Shown piece by piece: positions 24,484-34,281 of a DNA stretch of 64,000 nucleotides. Below the pieces are notes generated by a model that saw only the letters and a program-made list of their open reading frames with translations, was not told the DNA's origin and ran no database searches. A program made the translations under genes and the position numbers. Numbering within the stretch: the stretch's first letter is position 1; every line of letters begins with the position of its first letter. Source of the stretch: Streptomyces sp. NBC_00568 (lineage in GTDB: Bacteria > Actinomycetota > Actinomycetes > Streptomycetales > Streptomycetaceae); contig NZ_JAPENW010000001.1 of the NCBI RefSeq assembly GCF_026341855.1, positions 3,711,001 through 3,775,000 of the forward strand. Reading direction: 5' to 3'.

Positions 24484-25746
24484 TCAGTCCACTGTCACCG
24501 GCACTCGGTGACCGACGCCACGTGCGACCGTCCTGCTCGGGGCCTGTGTGGTGAGGCGTGAACGCAGTGCCACCAGGGTCGCCAGGGCCAGTGCCGTACC
24601 GGCCATCGGCACCAGGAAACCGGCGCCGTCCCAGAGCCGGTCCTCCAGCTGTCCGGCGACGGTGACGGCCGCCGCCTGGCCGAGCGCGACGGCGCCGGTG
24701 AGCCAGGTGAAGGCCTCGGTGCGGGCGCCCTGCGGAACCAGGCTCTCGACCAGGGTGTAGCCGGTGATCAGGGTCGGGGCGATGCACATGCCGACGACGA
24801 GACCGAGGCCGGCGAGCACGATCCCCGAGTCGGCGGCCCACAGCCCGGAGGCGGCCAGCGCGAGGGCGGCGTACCCGAGGACGAGCCGTCGCTGCGGGGC
24901 CGCCTTCCAGGCGATGGCACCGCAGACGATGCCGGAGAGCATGTTGCCCGCGGCGAAGACGCCGTACAGGACACCGTTCAGGCCGGGCTCGCCGATCGAC
25001 TCGCTGTACGCGGCCAGGGAGACCTGCATGCCGCCGAAGACGGCGCCGATGCCCAGGAAGGTCACGATCAGGACGCGCACCCCGGGGATGCGCAGAGCGG
25101 AACCGTGTTCCACGCGCGCGTGACGGTCGACGGCGACCGAGGGCTGCGTGCTCTTCTGTGCGGCGAACAGCAGACCGCCGACCAGGGTCAGCGAGGCCTC
25201 GGTCAGCAGGCCCGCGGCGGGGTCGACGGCCGTGCACAGCGCGGTGGCGAGCAGCGGGCCGAACACGAAGGTCAGCTCGTCCGTGACGGACTCGAAGGCC
25301 GCCGCGGTCGTCATCAGGGGCGAGCCCTGGAGCTTCACGCCCCAGCGGGCACGCACCATGGGGCCGATCTGCGGCACCGAGGCGCCGGTCGGCACGGCGG
25401 CGACGAAAAGCGCCCACAAGGGGGCACCCGACAGCGCGAGCGCGGTCAAGGAGAAGCCGGACACGGCGTGCACGAGGACGCCGGGCAGCAGGACGGCCCG
25501 CTGTCCGTGCCGGTCGGCCAGCCGTCCGGTGAAGGGTGCGAACAGCGCCATGGAGACACCGGTGGCGGCGGCGACCGCGCCGGCCGCGCCGTAAGAGCCG
25601 GTGGTGTGCTGCACGAGCAGCACGATGGAGATCGTCAGCATGGCGAACGGCTGACGTGCGGCGAAGCCGGGGAGCAGGAACGTCCAGGCGCCGCGGGTGC
25701 GCAGCAGCTGTCCGTATCCAGGACGGGAGGTGACCGTGGATGCCAC
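24484..25746 (-). CDS. MFS transporter (12-TM)
   Basis: 420 residues from the GTG at 25744-25746 (AAGG about 10 bases upstream). The frame stays open to a TTG at 25908 that would add 54 non-membrane residues. Twelve helices are expected, with GRLADRHGQRAVLLPG as motif A after the second helix and a large central loop with KSTQPSVAVDRHARVEHG. It resembles the actinobacterial MFS proteins annotated only as transporters, with no substrate assignable. It lies upstream of fmdB, separated by the CIRCE region. Confidence 0.88.
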   Translation of the reverse strand: MASTVTSRPGYGQLLRTRGAWTFLLPGFAARQPFAMLTISIVLLVQHTTGSYGAAGAVAAATGVSMALFAPFTGRLADRHGQRAVLLPGVLVHAVSGFSLTALALSGAPLWALFVAAVPTGASVPQIGPMVRARWGVKLQGSPLMTTAAAFESVTDELTFVFGPLLATALCTAVDPAAGLLTEASLTLVGGLLFAAQKSTQPSVAVDRHARVEHGSALRIPGVRVLIVTFLGIGAVFGGMQVSLAAYSESIGEPGLNGVLYGVFAAGNMLSGIVCGAIAWKAAPQRRLVLGYAALALAASGLWAADSGIVLAGLGLVVGMCIAPTLITGYTLVESLVPQGARTEAFTWLTGAVALGQAAAVTVAGQLEDRLWDGAGFLVPMAGTALALATLVALRSRLTTQAPSRTVARGVGHRVPVTVD

Positions 25747-25998
25747 GGCCCGTGCCTTTCTGCCGCCTGGTAGCGCGCCCGTGCGGGGGGCGCCGAGAGC
25801 TGTCCTCTTGCGCGGATCTGCGGTAGATACCGGCGTCTCCTGCGGGAGGACGTCACGGCCGCCATACGGTCGCGCCAGCTCTGCGTCAGGCAGAGTTGGT
25901 TCGATCAAGGTGTGCCTTCATCGTACAGGGACGATCGAGGCCACGCCTGTGAAACCGAGCACCACGGGAGCGCCGGCCTGTGAATTGCCCGCCGCGCC

Positions 25999-27591
25999 TC
26001 AATGTCCCGTTTGGTGTCTCGTTCGGTGGTGTTCCGTTCCGCCGTCCTCGGTGCCCAGCCAGCCGGCGAGCTTGCCGCCCTGGCCCACCGCGCGCAGCCG
26101 CTTCTCGGCCGCGTCCCGGACCGGGTCGGTGGCCACCACCAGCAGCTCGTCGCCGAGCCGCAGCACCGTCGTGGGCGCCGGCACGAAGGACTCCGCGTCG
26201 CGGACGACGAGGGTGACCGCCGCGCCCGGGGGCAGCCGCAGCTCGCCCACCTCGACGCCGTGCATCCGCGACCCCTTGGGGATCGCGACGGACAGCAGAT
26301 GGCCGCGCAGTCGCTCCAGGGGCGCCGATTCGATGCCCAGGTCGGCGGCCCCGGGGGACGCCCCGAGGCGGAGTTTGCGGGCCAGCCAGGGCAGCGTCGG
26401 GCCCTGGATGAGGGTGTAGACGACGACCAGGACGAAGACGATGTTGAAGATCCGCCGGCTCTCCGCGATGCCGCTCACCATCGGGATCGTCGCGAGGATG
26501 ATGGGGACGGCGCCGCGCAGCCCCGCCCAGGACAGCAGCGCCTGCTCCTGCCACGGGATGCGGAACGGCAGCAGGCTGACGACCACGCTGAGCGGTCGCG
26601 CCATCATGGTCAGCACCAGGCCTATGACGAGTGCGGGCCAGATGTCGTCGGCCATCTCGTGCGGCGTGACCAGCAGGCCGAGCAGCACGAACATGCCGAT
26701 CTGGGCGATCCAGCCGAGCCCCTCGGCGAAGCCGCGCGTGGCGGGCCAGTGCGGCAGCTTCGCGTTGCCGAGCAGCATGGAGGCGAGGTAGACGGCGAGG
26801 AAGCCGCTGCCGTGGGCGAGCGCGCCGGCGGCGTAGGCCACGACCGCGATCGCCATCACGGCGATCGGGTAGAGGCCGGAGGCCGGCAGTGCCACGTGCC
26901 GCAGCCCGAACGCGCCCAGCCAGCCGACCGCGATACCGATGGCGGCACCGATGGCCAGTTCCAGCGTTATCTCGCCGAGCAGCGCGTACCAGTGCTCCAC
27001 CGGCCCCGCGGTGGAGAACGCGACGACGAGGATGACCACGGGGGCGTCGTTGAAACCGGACTCGGCTTCCAGGATGCCCGTCACGCGCGCGGGGAGGGGG
27101 ATCTTGCGCAGGACCGAGAAGACCGCCGCGGCGTCCGTCGAGGACACCACCGCTCCGATGATGAGAGCCTGCCGCCACTCGAGGCCGATCAGGTAGTGCG
27201 CGGCCGAGGCCGTGACGCCCACGCTCACCGCGACGCCCACCAGTGCCAGCGAGGAGGCCGCCGGCAGGGCCGGCTTGATCTCCTTCCACTTCGTGCCGAG
27301 ACCGCCCTCGGCCAGGATCACGACCAGGGCCGCGTACCCGATGACCTGGGTCAGCTCGGCGTTGTTGAAGTGGACGTTGCCGACTCCGTCCTGGCCCATC
27401 GCGACGCCGATCCCCAGGTACACGAGCAGCGTGGGGAGCCCGCTGCGTGAGGAGATCCGGACCGCTGCCACCGCGATGAGCAGGACGAGCGAGCACACGA
27501 GCAGGAGCTGGTTGAGGTGGTGGACAGTCAGGGGCTGTTCCTTTCTCGCCGATCCGGTTCCGCCGGGGGGCGGCAGCCGGCTCTGATGCAC
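25999..27591 (-). CDS. CPA1 cation/proton antiporter with RCK_C domain (NhaP2/CvrA type)
   Basis: 530 residues as drawn from a GTG. About 12-13 helices (30-410) include SSTDAAAVFSVLRKI and ESGFNDAPVVIL, the paired-helix motifs of CPA1 antiporters, and RGAVPIILATIPM. A TrkA-C/RCK_C ligand domain follows at about 430-510 (VEVGELRLPPGAAVTLVVRD). NhaP2-type proteins exchange K+ or Na+ for H+ and are gated by the cytoplasmic domain. Start is uncertain: homologous-looking sequence begins at TVHHLNQLLLV, 20 residues in, where a CTG at 27529-27531 has a good AAAGGA site but no ATG, GTG or TTG is present. Confidence 0.9.
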   Translation of the reverse strand: MHQSRLPPPGGTGSARKEQPLTVHHLNQLLLVCSLVLLIAVAAVRISSRSGLPTLLVYLGIGVAMGQDGVGNVHFNNAELTQVIGYAALVVILAEGGLGTKWKEIKPALPAASSLALVGVAVSVGVTASAAHYLIGLEWRQALIIGAVVSSTDAAAVFSVLRKIPLPARVTGILEAESGFNDAPVVILVVAFSTAGPVEHWYALLGEITLELAIGAAIGIAVGWLGAFGLRHVALPASGLYPIAVMAIAVVAYAAGALAHGSGFLAVYLASMLLGNAKLPHWPATRGFAEGLGWIAQIGMFVLLGLLVTPHEMADDIWPALVIGLVLTMMARPLSVVVSLLPFRIPWQEQALLSWAGLRGAVPIILATIPMVSGIAESRRIFNIVFVLVVVYTLIQGPTLPWLARKLRLGASPGAADLGIESAPLERLRGHLLSVAIPKGSRMHGVEVGELRLPPGAAVTLVVRDAESFVPAPTTVLRLGDELLVVATDPVRDAAEKRLRAVGQGGKLAGWLGTEDGGTEHHRTRHQTGH

Positions 27592-27790
27592 CGGAAACCG
27601 GGCACTTCACTGCAAGTACTTCGTTACCTTACCTAACTCTTGACGCTTTCTTGACGTTCCCGAAGGCAAGATCGAACAGTCGTGCTTCCCGGTTTCCTAC
27701 TCCGCGTCAAGGCGCGGTTGGCCCTGCGCCTATGGTTGCCCCAGCACTCCAGGACCGCCTGCCGCTCGCGTTAGGACAGCAAGGACAGCG
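27592..27790. other. Divergent promoter region, antiporter / penicillin acylase
   Basis: Holds two TTGACG -35-like hexamers, at 27640 and 27651, directed toward the acylase gene. Matching -10 boxes are poor. The segment is relatively AT-rich. No clear operator is seen. Confidence 0.35.
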
Positions 27791-30568
27791 ATGCCCCCCA
27801 ACACCACCGCCTCTTCCGGCCAACAGCCCGGCAAGTCCGGCAGGAAGAAGGGGCGCAAAGCCCGACTGTTCTTGATTGTCCTGGTTCTCGCCATCATCGG
27901 AGGCATCGCCTTCGGCGCGTACTGGAGCATCAGCACTGTGCGCGCCTCCTTCCCGCAGACCAAGGGCTCCATCCAGCTCGACGGACTGTCCGGGCCCGTG
28001 GACGTGAAGCGCGACGGCAACGGGATCCCGCAGATCTACGCCTCGTCCGACGAGGACCTGTTCATGGCCCAGGGCTTCGTCCAGGCGCAGGACCGGTTCT
28101 ACGAGATGGACGTGCGCCGTCACATGACCTCGGGCCGGCTGTCCGAGATGTTCGGCCAGGGCCAGGTCAAGAACGACGAGTTCCTGCGCACGCTGGGCTG
28201 GGACCGGATCGCGGAGAAGGAGTACGACACCAAGCTGTCGGCCTCCACGAAGAAGTACCTCCAGGCGTACGCCAAGGGAGTCAACGCCTACCTGAACGGC
28301 AAGGACGGCGAGGACATCTCCCTGGAGTACGCGGCTCTGGGCTTCACCAACGACTACAAGCCCACGGAGTGGACCCCGGTCGACTCGGTGGCCTGGCTCA
28401 AGGCGATGGCCTGGGACCTGCGCGGCAACATGCAGGAGGAGATCGACCGCTCGCTGATGACGAGCAGGCTCGGCCCGAAGCAGATCTCCGACCTGTACCC
28501 GGAGTACCCGTACAGCCGGAACAAGACGATCGTCCGGACGGGCTCGTACGACAGTGTCACCGGGACGTACACGCAGGCGGACGCCACCACGGCGGGCGCG
28601 GCGGGTGCGGCGGGCACGGGCCTCACGGGCGACACCGATGCGCCCGCCGGGTTCCAGAGCCAGCTCTCGGGGCTCTACGACGTCCTCGACGACCTGCCCA
28701 CCGCGGTCGGCGTGAACGGCAACGGCATCGGCTCGAACTCCTGGGTCGTCGCCGGAAGCCACACCATCACCGGCAAACCGCTGCTGGCCAACGACCCGCA
28801 CCTGTCGGCGTCCCTGCCCTCGGTCTGGTACCAGATGGGCCTGCACTGCACCAGCGTCTCCGCCAAGTGCCAGTACGACGTCTCCGGCTACACCTTCGCG
28901 GGCATGCCCGGTGTGGTCATTGGCCACAACCAGGACATCGCCTGGGGCATGACCAACTCCGGGGTCGACGTCACCGACCTCTACCTGGAGAAGATCACCG
29001 GCCAGGGCTACGAGTACGACGGCAAGGTGCTCCCCTTCGCGATCCGCAAGGAAACGATCAAGGTCGCGGGCGGCACCGCCAAGACCATCGTCGTCCGGGA
29101 GACCGAGGACGGGATGCCGCTCCTCTCCGACCGTGACGACGAACTGGTCAAGGTCGGAAAGAAGGCCACCGTCGGCGCCGGGGCGCCCGACCGCGGCGAC
29201 GGCTACGCGATAGCGCTGCGCTGGACCGCGCTGGACCCGGGCAAGTCCATGGACGCCGTCTTCGAGATGGACAAGGCGTCGAACTGGACAGAGTTCCGCA
29301 AGGCGGCCGCGTCCTTCGAGGTGCCGTCCCAGAACCTGGTCTACGCCGACGGAGCCGGCGCCGACGGCAACATCGGCTACCAGCTGCCCGGCAAGATCCC
29401 CACGCGCGCCAAGGGCAACGACGGCTCGCTCCCCTCGCCCGGCTGGGACTCCAAGTACCGCTGGACGGGATACATCAAGCAGTCCGCCCTGCCCTACGAG
29501 TACAACCCCAAGCGCGGGTACATCGTGACCGCCAACCAGGCGGTCGTGGACCCGGACAAGTACCCCTACACCCTCACCACGGACTGGGGTTACGGCACCC
29601 GCAGCCAGCGCATCAACGACCTGATCGAGTCGAAGATCAACGGCGTCGGCAAGATCTCGACCGACGACATGCGGCAGATGCAGCTCGACAACAGCAGCGA
29701 GATTGCCAAGCTGATCGTGCCCAAGCTGCTCAAGATCGACGTGCCCGACAAGGACGTCCGCGAGGCGCAGAGGCTGCTGGAGGGCTGGGACTACACCCAG
29801 GACGCCGACTCCGCGGCCGCCGCCTACTTCAACGCCACCTGGCGCAACATCCTCAAGCTCGCCTTCGGCAACAAGCTGCCCAAGGAGCTGCGGGTCAAGG
29901 GCCAGTGCCTGTGGGTCGACCGGATCGACACCACCGGTCCCGCGGACGAGGACCAGTCGGTACGCGAGTGCGGCCAGCGCGACGCGGACCAGGCGCAGCC
30001 GGACGGCGGCGACCGCTGGTTCGAGGTCGTCCGCAAGATCATCGACGACGAGCGCAACTACTGGTGGAAGTCGCCCAAGACGCGCAAGACGCCCACCGAC
30101 AATCCGATCGACACCCGGGACGAGCTGTTCGGCCAGGCCATGACGGACGCCCGCTGGGAGCTGACCGCCAAGCTCGGCAAGGACATCGACACCTGGAGCT
30201 GGGGCCGGCTGCACCGCCTGTTCCTGAAGAACCAGACCCTCGGTACCGAAGGCCCCCGCTTCATCCAGTACATGCTCAACCGCGGCCCCTGGAAGCTCAG
30301 CGGCGGCGAGGCGACGGTCAACGCGACCGGCTGGAACGCGGCGGGCGGCTACGGAGTGGTCTGGGTGCCGTCGATGCGGATGGTCGTCAACCTCGGGGAC
30401 CTCGACAAGTCCAAGTGGATCAACCTCTCGGGTGCCTCCGGGCACGCCTACAGCGCTCACTACACCGACCAGACGGACCTGTGGGCCAAGGGTGAACTCC
30501 TGCCCTGGGCCTTCTCGGACAAGGCCGTCGACAACAGGACGAGCGACACTCTGGTCCTGAAACCGTGA
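27791..30568 (+). CDS. Penicillin-acylase-family Ntn hydrolase, membrane-anchored
   Basis: 925 residues, slightly longer than typical family members. A basic start (GRKKGRKARLF) precedes one transmembrane helix (about 26-48), so the enzyme faces outside as an uncleaved anchor or signal. Alpha-chain features include MAQGFVQAQDRFYEMDVRRH. The Ntn nucleophile is Ser315 in GIGSNSWVVAGS; autocleavage at Gly314|Ser315 would release the beta chain and remove the spacer. Beta-chain AQNTVYADGxGNIGY-type sequence follows. Relatives hydrolyse penicillins, acyl-homoserine lactones or cyclic lipopeptides, and the substrate here is unknown. It is divergent from the antiporter. Confidence 0.9.
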   Translation: MPPNTTASSGQQPGKSGRKKGRKARLFLIVLVLAIIGGIAFGAYWSISTVRASFPQTKGSIQLDGLSGPVDVKRDGNGIPQIYASSDEDLFMAQGFVQAQDRFYEMDVRRHMTSGRLSEMFGQGQVKNDEFLRTLGWDRIAEKEYDTKLSASTKKYLQAYAKGVNAYLNGKDGEDISLEYAALGFTNDYKPTEWTPVDSVAWLKAMAWDLRGNMQEEIDRSLMTSRLGPKQISDLYPEYPYSRNKTIVRTGSYDSVTGTYTQADATTAGAAGAAGTGLTGDTDAPAGFQSQLSGLYDVLDDLPTAVGVNGNGIGSNSWVVAGSHTITGKPLLANDPHLSASLPSVWYQMGLHCTSVSAKCQYDVSGYTFAGMPGVVIGHNQDIAWGMTNSGVDVTDLYLEKITGQGYEYDGKVLPFAIRKETIKVAGGTAKTIVVRETEDGMPLLSDRDDELVKVGKKATVGAGAPDRGDGYAIALRWTALDPGKSMDAVFEMDKASNWTEFRKAAASFEVPSQNLVYADGAGADGNIGYQLPGKIPTRAKGNDGSLPSPGWDSKYRWTGYIKQSALPYEYNPKRGYIVTANQAVVDPDKYPYTLTTDWGYGTRSQRINDLIESKINGVGKISTDDMRQMQLDNSSEIAKLIVPKLLKIDVPDKDVREAQRLLEGWDYTQDADSAAAAYFNATWRNILKLAFGNKLPKELRVKGQCLWVDRIDTTGPADEDQSVRECGQRDADQAQPDGGDRWFEVVRKIIDDERNYWWKSPKTRKTPTDNPIDTRDELFGQAMTDARWELTAKLGKDIDTWSWGRLHRLFLKNQTLGTEGPRFIQYMLNRGPWKLSGGEATVNATGWNAAGGYGVVWVPSMRMVVNLGDLDKSKWINLSGASGHAYSAHYTDQTDLWAKGELLPWAFSDKAVDNRTSDTLVLKP

Positions 30569-30617
30569 CGCTCCGACGGGCGTCGAGGTCCTGACGCCCT
30601 GAAGCCGGTGCCTGACG

Positions 30618-30653
30618 GAAGTGGCCCTCCACGCGTGCGTGGAGGGCCACTTC
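30618..30653. terminator. Bidirectional terminator between acylase and 5-FCL
   Basis: A 17-base near-contiguous inverted repeat, GAAGTGGCCCTCCACGC with its complement, with a minimal 2-base centre (real loop about 6). It lies between two convergent genes. Confidence 0.9.
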
Positions 30654-30666
30654 GCGTCCGCCGTCC

Positions 30667-31281
30667 TCAGCGGAAGCGGCGCACCCCGGAGGGGGTCACC
30701 GCCGCGTGGACGGGCCGGTCGTGCGCCTCCGCCGGTACCCGCTCGACGACTTCGGTGTCGTACAGGAGCACCACCAGCGCGGGGTGGGCGCCCGAGCGCT
30801 CCAGACGGGCCAGTACGCGGTCGTACGAGCCTCCGCCGCGCCCCAGCCGCATGCCGCGCGCGTCGACGGCGAGACCGGGCAGCAGAACGGCGTCCGCGTC
30901 CTGGACGGCCTCCGGCCCCGACCGTTCGCCCGCGGGCTCCAGGAGGGCCATTTTCCCGCCGTGCCGGACGCGTTCGAGGGAGTCCGCTCCCGAATAGGTC
31001 CCCCAGTCCAGGTCGTTGTCCGCCATCAGGACCGGCAGGAGCACGCGCACCCCGCGCGCGCGGAGCGCGTCCAGGAGCGCGAGGGTGCCCGGCTCGCTCC
31101 CCACGGAGACGTACGCCGCCACCGTTCCCGCGTGCGCCAGTTCGGGCAGTTCCAGGGCGCGGGCGGCGAGAGAGGCGGCGGTTTCCCGCACGTCATCGGC
31201 CGTCAACCCGTTTCTCACCGACAGGAATCCTCGCCGCAACATTCGCTTGTCAGGCTCTGGTTGACGTCCGGCGTGGCTCAC
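30667..31281 (-). CDS. 5-formyltetrahydrofolate cyclo-ligase
   Basis: 204 residues from the GTG at 31279-31281 (TGGAG 6 bases upstream); an ATG 12 bases earlier has no site. The family start KRMLRRGFLSVRNGL, substrate region VAAYVSVGSEPGT, and the glycine-rich ATP loop RLGRGGGSYDRVLARL (about 155-170) are present. It converts 5-formyl-THF to 5,10-methenyl-THF with ATP. It is divergent from galU, the arrangement I recall in M. tuberculosis (Rv0992c/Rv0993). Confidence 0.92.
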   Translation of the reverse strand: MSHAGRQPEPDKRMLRRGFLSVRNGLTADDVRETAASLAARALELPELAHAGTVAAYVSVGSEPGTLALLDALRARGVRVLLPVLMADNDLDWGTYSGADSLERVRHGGKMALLEPAGERSGPEAVQDADAVLLPGLAVDARGMRLGRGGGSYDRVLARLERSGAHPALVVLLYDTEVVERVPAEAHDRPVHAAVTPSGVRRFR

Positions 31282-31374
31282 AGGTGACTCCATGGTTTTT
31301 CTAATGGGCTCATATGAGAGCGAATTAACCGGAGCCACAGATTCAGCACATAGCCACCGGTTATGGTTGCGGGC

Positions 31375-32277
31375 ATGACTGAGTCACACCCCAGGATCAC
31401 TAAGGCTGTCATTCCCGCGGCAGGCCTCGGCACCCGGTTCCTGCCGGCCACCAAGGCCACTCCCAAGGAGATGCTGCCGGTCGTCGACAAGCCGGCGATC
31501 CAGTACGTGGTCGAAGAGGCCGTGTCGGCGGGTCTTGACGACGTCCTGATGATCACGGGGCGCAACAAGCGCCCCCTCGAAGACCACTTCGACCGCAACT
31601 ACGAGCTCGAGTCGGCGCTCCAGAAGAAGGGCGACGCCGACCGGCTCGCCAAGGTCCAGGAGTCCAGCGACCTCGCGACCATGCACTACGTGCGCCAGGG
31701 CGACCCCAAGGGCCTCGGGCACGCCGTCCTGTGCGCGGCCCCGCACGTCGGTCGCGAACCCTTCGCCGTCCTGCTCGGTGACGACCTGATCGACCCCCGC
31801 GACCCCCTGCTGGCCCGCATGGTCGAGGTCCAGGAGCGGCACGGCGGCAGCGTCATCGCCCTCATGGAGGTCGCGCCCGAGCAGATCCACCTCTACGGAT
31901 GTGCCGCCGTCGAACCCACCGGCGAGGGCGACCTCGTGAAGGTGACCGGTCTGGTCGAGAAGCCCGACGCGGCCGACGCCCCCAGCAACTACGCGGTCAT
32001 CGGACGCTACGTCCTCGACCCGCACATCTTCGACATACTGCGCAAGACCGAGCCGGGCCGTGGCGGAGAGATCCAGCTCACCGACGCGCTCCAGCAGCTC
32101 GCCTCGGACGAGAAGGTCGGCGGCCCGGTGCATGGCGTCGTCTTCAAGGGCCGCCGCTATGACACCGGGGACCGTGGCGACTACCTGCGTGCCATTGTCA
32201 GACTCGCATGCGAACGTGAAGACCTGGGCCCGGACTTCCGGACCTGGCTTCGCAGTTACGTAGCCGAGGAGATGTAG
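31375..32277 (+). CDS. galU: UTP-glucose-1-phosphate uridylyltransferase
   Basis: 300 residues from the ATG at 31375; another ATG lies 12 bases earlier. The nucleotide-binding signature AVIPAAGLGTRFLPATKATPKEMLPV is intact (written over residues 9-34), followed by DKPAIQYVVEEAVSAG and a GRYVLDPHIF block. It makes UDP-glucose for wall teichoic and polysaccharide synthesis. It leads a run galU-moeA-moaC-mogA-rimJ, with only 5 bases before moeA, so it is likely the first gene of an operon. Confidence 0.96.
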   Translation: MTESHPRITKAVIPAAGLGTRFLPATKATPKEMLPVVDKPAIQYVVEEAVSAGLDDVLMITGRNKRPLEDHFDRNYELESALQKKGDADRLAKVQESSDLATMHYVRQGDPKGLGHAVLCAAPHVGREPFAVLLGDDLIDPRDPLLARMVEVQERHGGSVIALMEVAPEQIHLYGCAAVEPTGEGDLVKVTGLVEKPDAADAPSNYAVIGRYVLDPHIFDILRKTEPGRGGEIQLTDALQQLASDEKVGGPVHGVVFKGRRYDTGDRGDYLRAIVRLACEREDLGPDFRTWLRSYVAEEM

Positions 32278-32282
32278 GGACT

Positions 32283-33605
32283 TTGAGCAGCGCCGCGACC
32301 CGCACCGCCGGCCAGGATCACCTCTGGTCGGTGGACGACCACCTGGAGGACATCCTCACCACCGTCCGCCCCCTCGAACCCATCGAGCTGCAACTCCTCG
32401 ACGCCCAGGGCTGTGTCCTGGTCGAGGACGTCACGGTGCCGGTCTCCCTGCCGCCGTTCGACAACAGCTCGATGGACGGGTACGCGGTCCGGGTCGCGGA
32501 TGTGGCGGGCGCGAGCGAGGAGTATCCGGCGGTCCTGACGGTCGTCGGTGATGTCGCGGCCGGCCAGGCCGAGCAGCCCTACGTGGGCCCCGGCCAGGCC
32601 GCCCGCATCATGACCGGCGCCCCGCTGCCGCCCGGCGCCGAAGCCGTCGTCCCCGTCGAATGGACGGACGGAGGCCTCGGTGAGGGCCCGGTCTCCGGGA
32701 TGCGCGCGCACAGCGCGTCGCCCGAGGGGTCCTTCGGGCAGGTGCACGTCCACCGCCCGGCCGAGGCACGCGCGCACGTCCGCGCCACGGGCAGCGATGT
32801 GAAGGCGGGCGACCGCGCCCTCGAAGCGGGCACCGTCCTCGGCCCGCCGCAGATCGGCCTGCTCGCCGCGATCGGCCGCGGCACCGTGCGGGTGCGCCCG
32901 CGCCCGCGCGTGGTCGTCCTCTCCACCGGCAGCGAACTCGTCCAGCCCGACGAGCAGTTGGGCACCGGCCAGATCTACGACTCCAACAGTTTCGCCCTGT
33001 GCGCGGCCGCCCGCGACGCGGGAGCCATCGCCTACCGGGTGGGCGCGGTCGCGGACGACGCCGAGACGCTGCGCTCGACCATCGAGGACCAGCTCGTCCG
33101 CGCGGACCTGCTGGTCACGACCGGTGGAGTGAGCGTCGGCGCCTACGACGTCGTCAAGGAGGCGCTGTCGTCGGTCGCCGACGAGGACGAGGCGGGCAGC
33201 GGCATCGACTTCCGCAAGCTCGCCATGCAGCCCGGCAAGCCCCAGGGCTTCGGCTCCATCGGCCCCGACCACACGCCGCTGCTCGCGCTCCCCGGCAACC
33301 CCGTCTCGTCGTACGTCTCCTTCGAGCTCTTCGTCCGCCCCGCGATCCGCACCCTGATGGGGCTGAAGGACGTTCACCGGCCGACGACCAGGGCCACGCT
33401 CTCCACGGACAAGGCACTGACCTCGCCCGAGGGCCGTCGGCAGTTCCTGCGGGGGACGTACGCGGACGGTGCCGTGACGCCTGTCGGCGGCGCCGGATCC
33501 CACCTGGTCGCGGCCCTCGCGCACGCCGACGCGCTGATCGTCGTCCCCGAGGACGCCACCTCGGTCGAGCCCGGCGCCGAGGTCGAGGTCGTACTGCTCG
33601 GCTGA
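32283..33605 (+). CDS. MoeA-family protein, probably Glp (divisome-linked)
   Basis: 440 residues, starting at TTG 5 bases after galU, with GAGGAG about 12 bases upstream. Full MoeA architecture: SLPPFDNSSMDGYAVR in domain III, a mid-region MPT-binding domain with STGSELVQPDEQLGTGQIYDSN (fragmented) and a ATTGGVSVGAYD-type motif, and a C-terminal beta domain. MoeA inserts molybdate into molybdopterin. However, in Corynebacteriales the paralogue next to GlpR (Glp) is a divisome protein that binds FtsZ. The gene here is next to sepX/glpR too, so either or both roles are possible. Confidence 0.9.
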   Translation: MSSAATRTAGQDHLWSVDDHLEDILTTVRPLEPIELQLLDAQGCVLVEDVTVPVSLPPFDNSSMDGYAVRVADVAGASEEYPAVLTVVGDVAAGQAEQPYVGPGQAARIMTGAPLPPGAEAVVPVEWTDGGLGEGPVSGMRAHSASPEGSFGQVHVHRPAEARAHVRATGSDVKAGDRALEAGTVLGPPQIGLLAAIGRGTVRVRPRPRVVVLSTGSELVQPDEQLGTGQIYDSNSFALCAAARDAGAIAYRVGAVADDAETLRSTIEDQLVRADLLVTTGGVSVGAYDVVKEALSSVADEDEAGSGIDFRKLAMQPGKPQGFGSIGPDHTPLLALPGNPVSSYVSFELFVRPAIRTLMGLKDVHRPTTRATLSTDKALTSPEGRRQFLRGTYADGAVTPVGGAGSHLVAALAHADALIVVPEDATSVEPGAEVEVVLLG

Positions 33606-33768
33606 GCGGCCGGGCGGGCGGGGCGCCCGCCGCCGCGGCCCGGGGCGCGGGAGGGGCGCACAGCTCCTCGCGGGGGGCGTAGCGGTGGACGGACGGGCGG
33701 TAACGTGTCGCGCACACCAGGCCCACGCGCCGCACCGCGACGGGCCCTGACCGGGAGCGCCCACGCAC

Positions 33769-34281
33769 ATGACTGTTCCGTCCCGGGGGGAGACCTCCGG
33801 ACCCTCTGTGCAGGACCGACTGACCCACATCGACGAGGCGGGTGCCGCCCGTATGGTCGACGTGTCCGGGAAGGACGTGACCGCCCGCACCGCGCGCGCG
33901 AGCGGCCGTGTCCTGGTCTCGCCGCGCGTCGTCGAGCTGCTGCGCGGCGAGGGAGTTCCCAAGGGTGACGCCCTCGCCACCGCGCGCATCGCGGGGATCA
34001 TGGGAGCCAAGCGCACACCGGATCTGATCCCGCTGTGCCACCCGTTGTCGGTGTCGGGTGTCAAGATTGATCTGTCGGTCGCGGACGACGCCGTCGAGAT
34101 CCTCGCCACCGTGAAGACGACCGACCGCACGGGCGTCGAGATGGAAGCCCTCACCGCGGTCAGCGTGGCGGCCCTCACCGTGATCGACATGGTCAAGGCC
34201 GTCGACAAGGGGGCGGTCATCACGGACGTACGGGTGGAAGAGAAGACGGGCGGAAAGTCGGGCGACTGGAGCCGGGCATGA
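33769..34281 (+). CDS. moaC: Cyclic pyranopterin monophosphate synthase MoaC
   Basis: 170 residues. Signature blocks: RMVDVSGKDVTARTARA, DLIPLCHPLSVSGV, and the catalytic GVEMEALTAVSVAALTVIDM. It converts the MoaA product to cPMP in molybdopterin synthesis. The ATG is at 33769 and the stop overlaps the mogA start (ATGA). Confidence 0.95.
   Translation: MTVPSRGETSGPSVQDRLTHIDEAGAARMVDVSGKDVTARTARASGRVLVSPRVVELLRGEGVPKGDALATARIAGIMGAKRTPDLIPLCHPLSVSGVKIDLSVADDAVEILATVKTTDRTGVEMEALTAVSVAALTVIDMVKAVDKGAVITDVRVEEKTGGKSGDWSRA

Noticed and set aside
27707..30460. Minus-strand frame of about 900 codons opposite the penicillin acylase
   Set aside because: Composition (Val/Leu/Gly/Asp/His-rich without motifs) and full overlap with a motif-rich Ntn hydrolase show it is a shadow.
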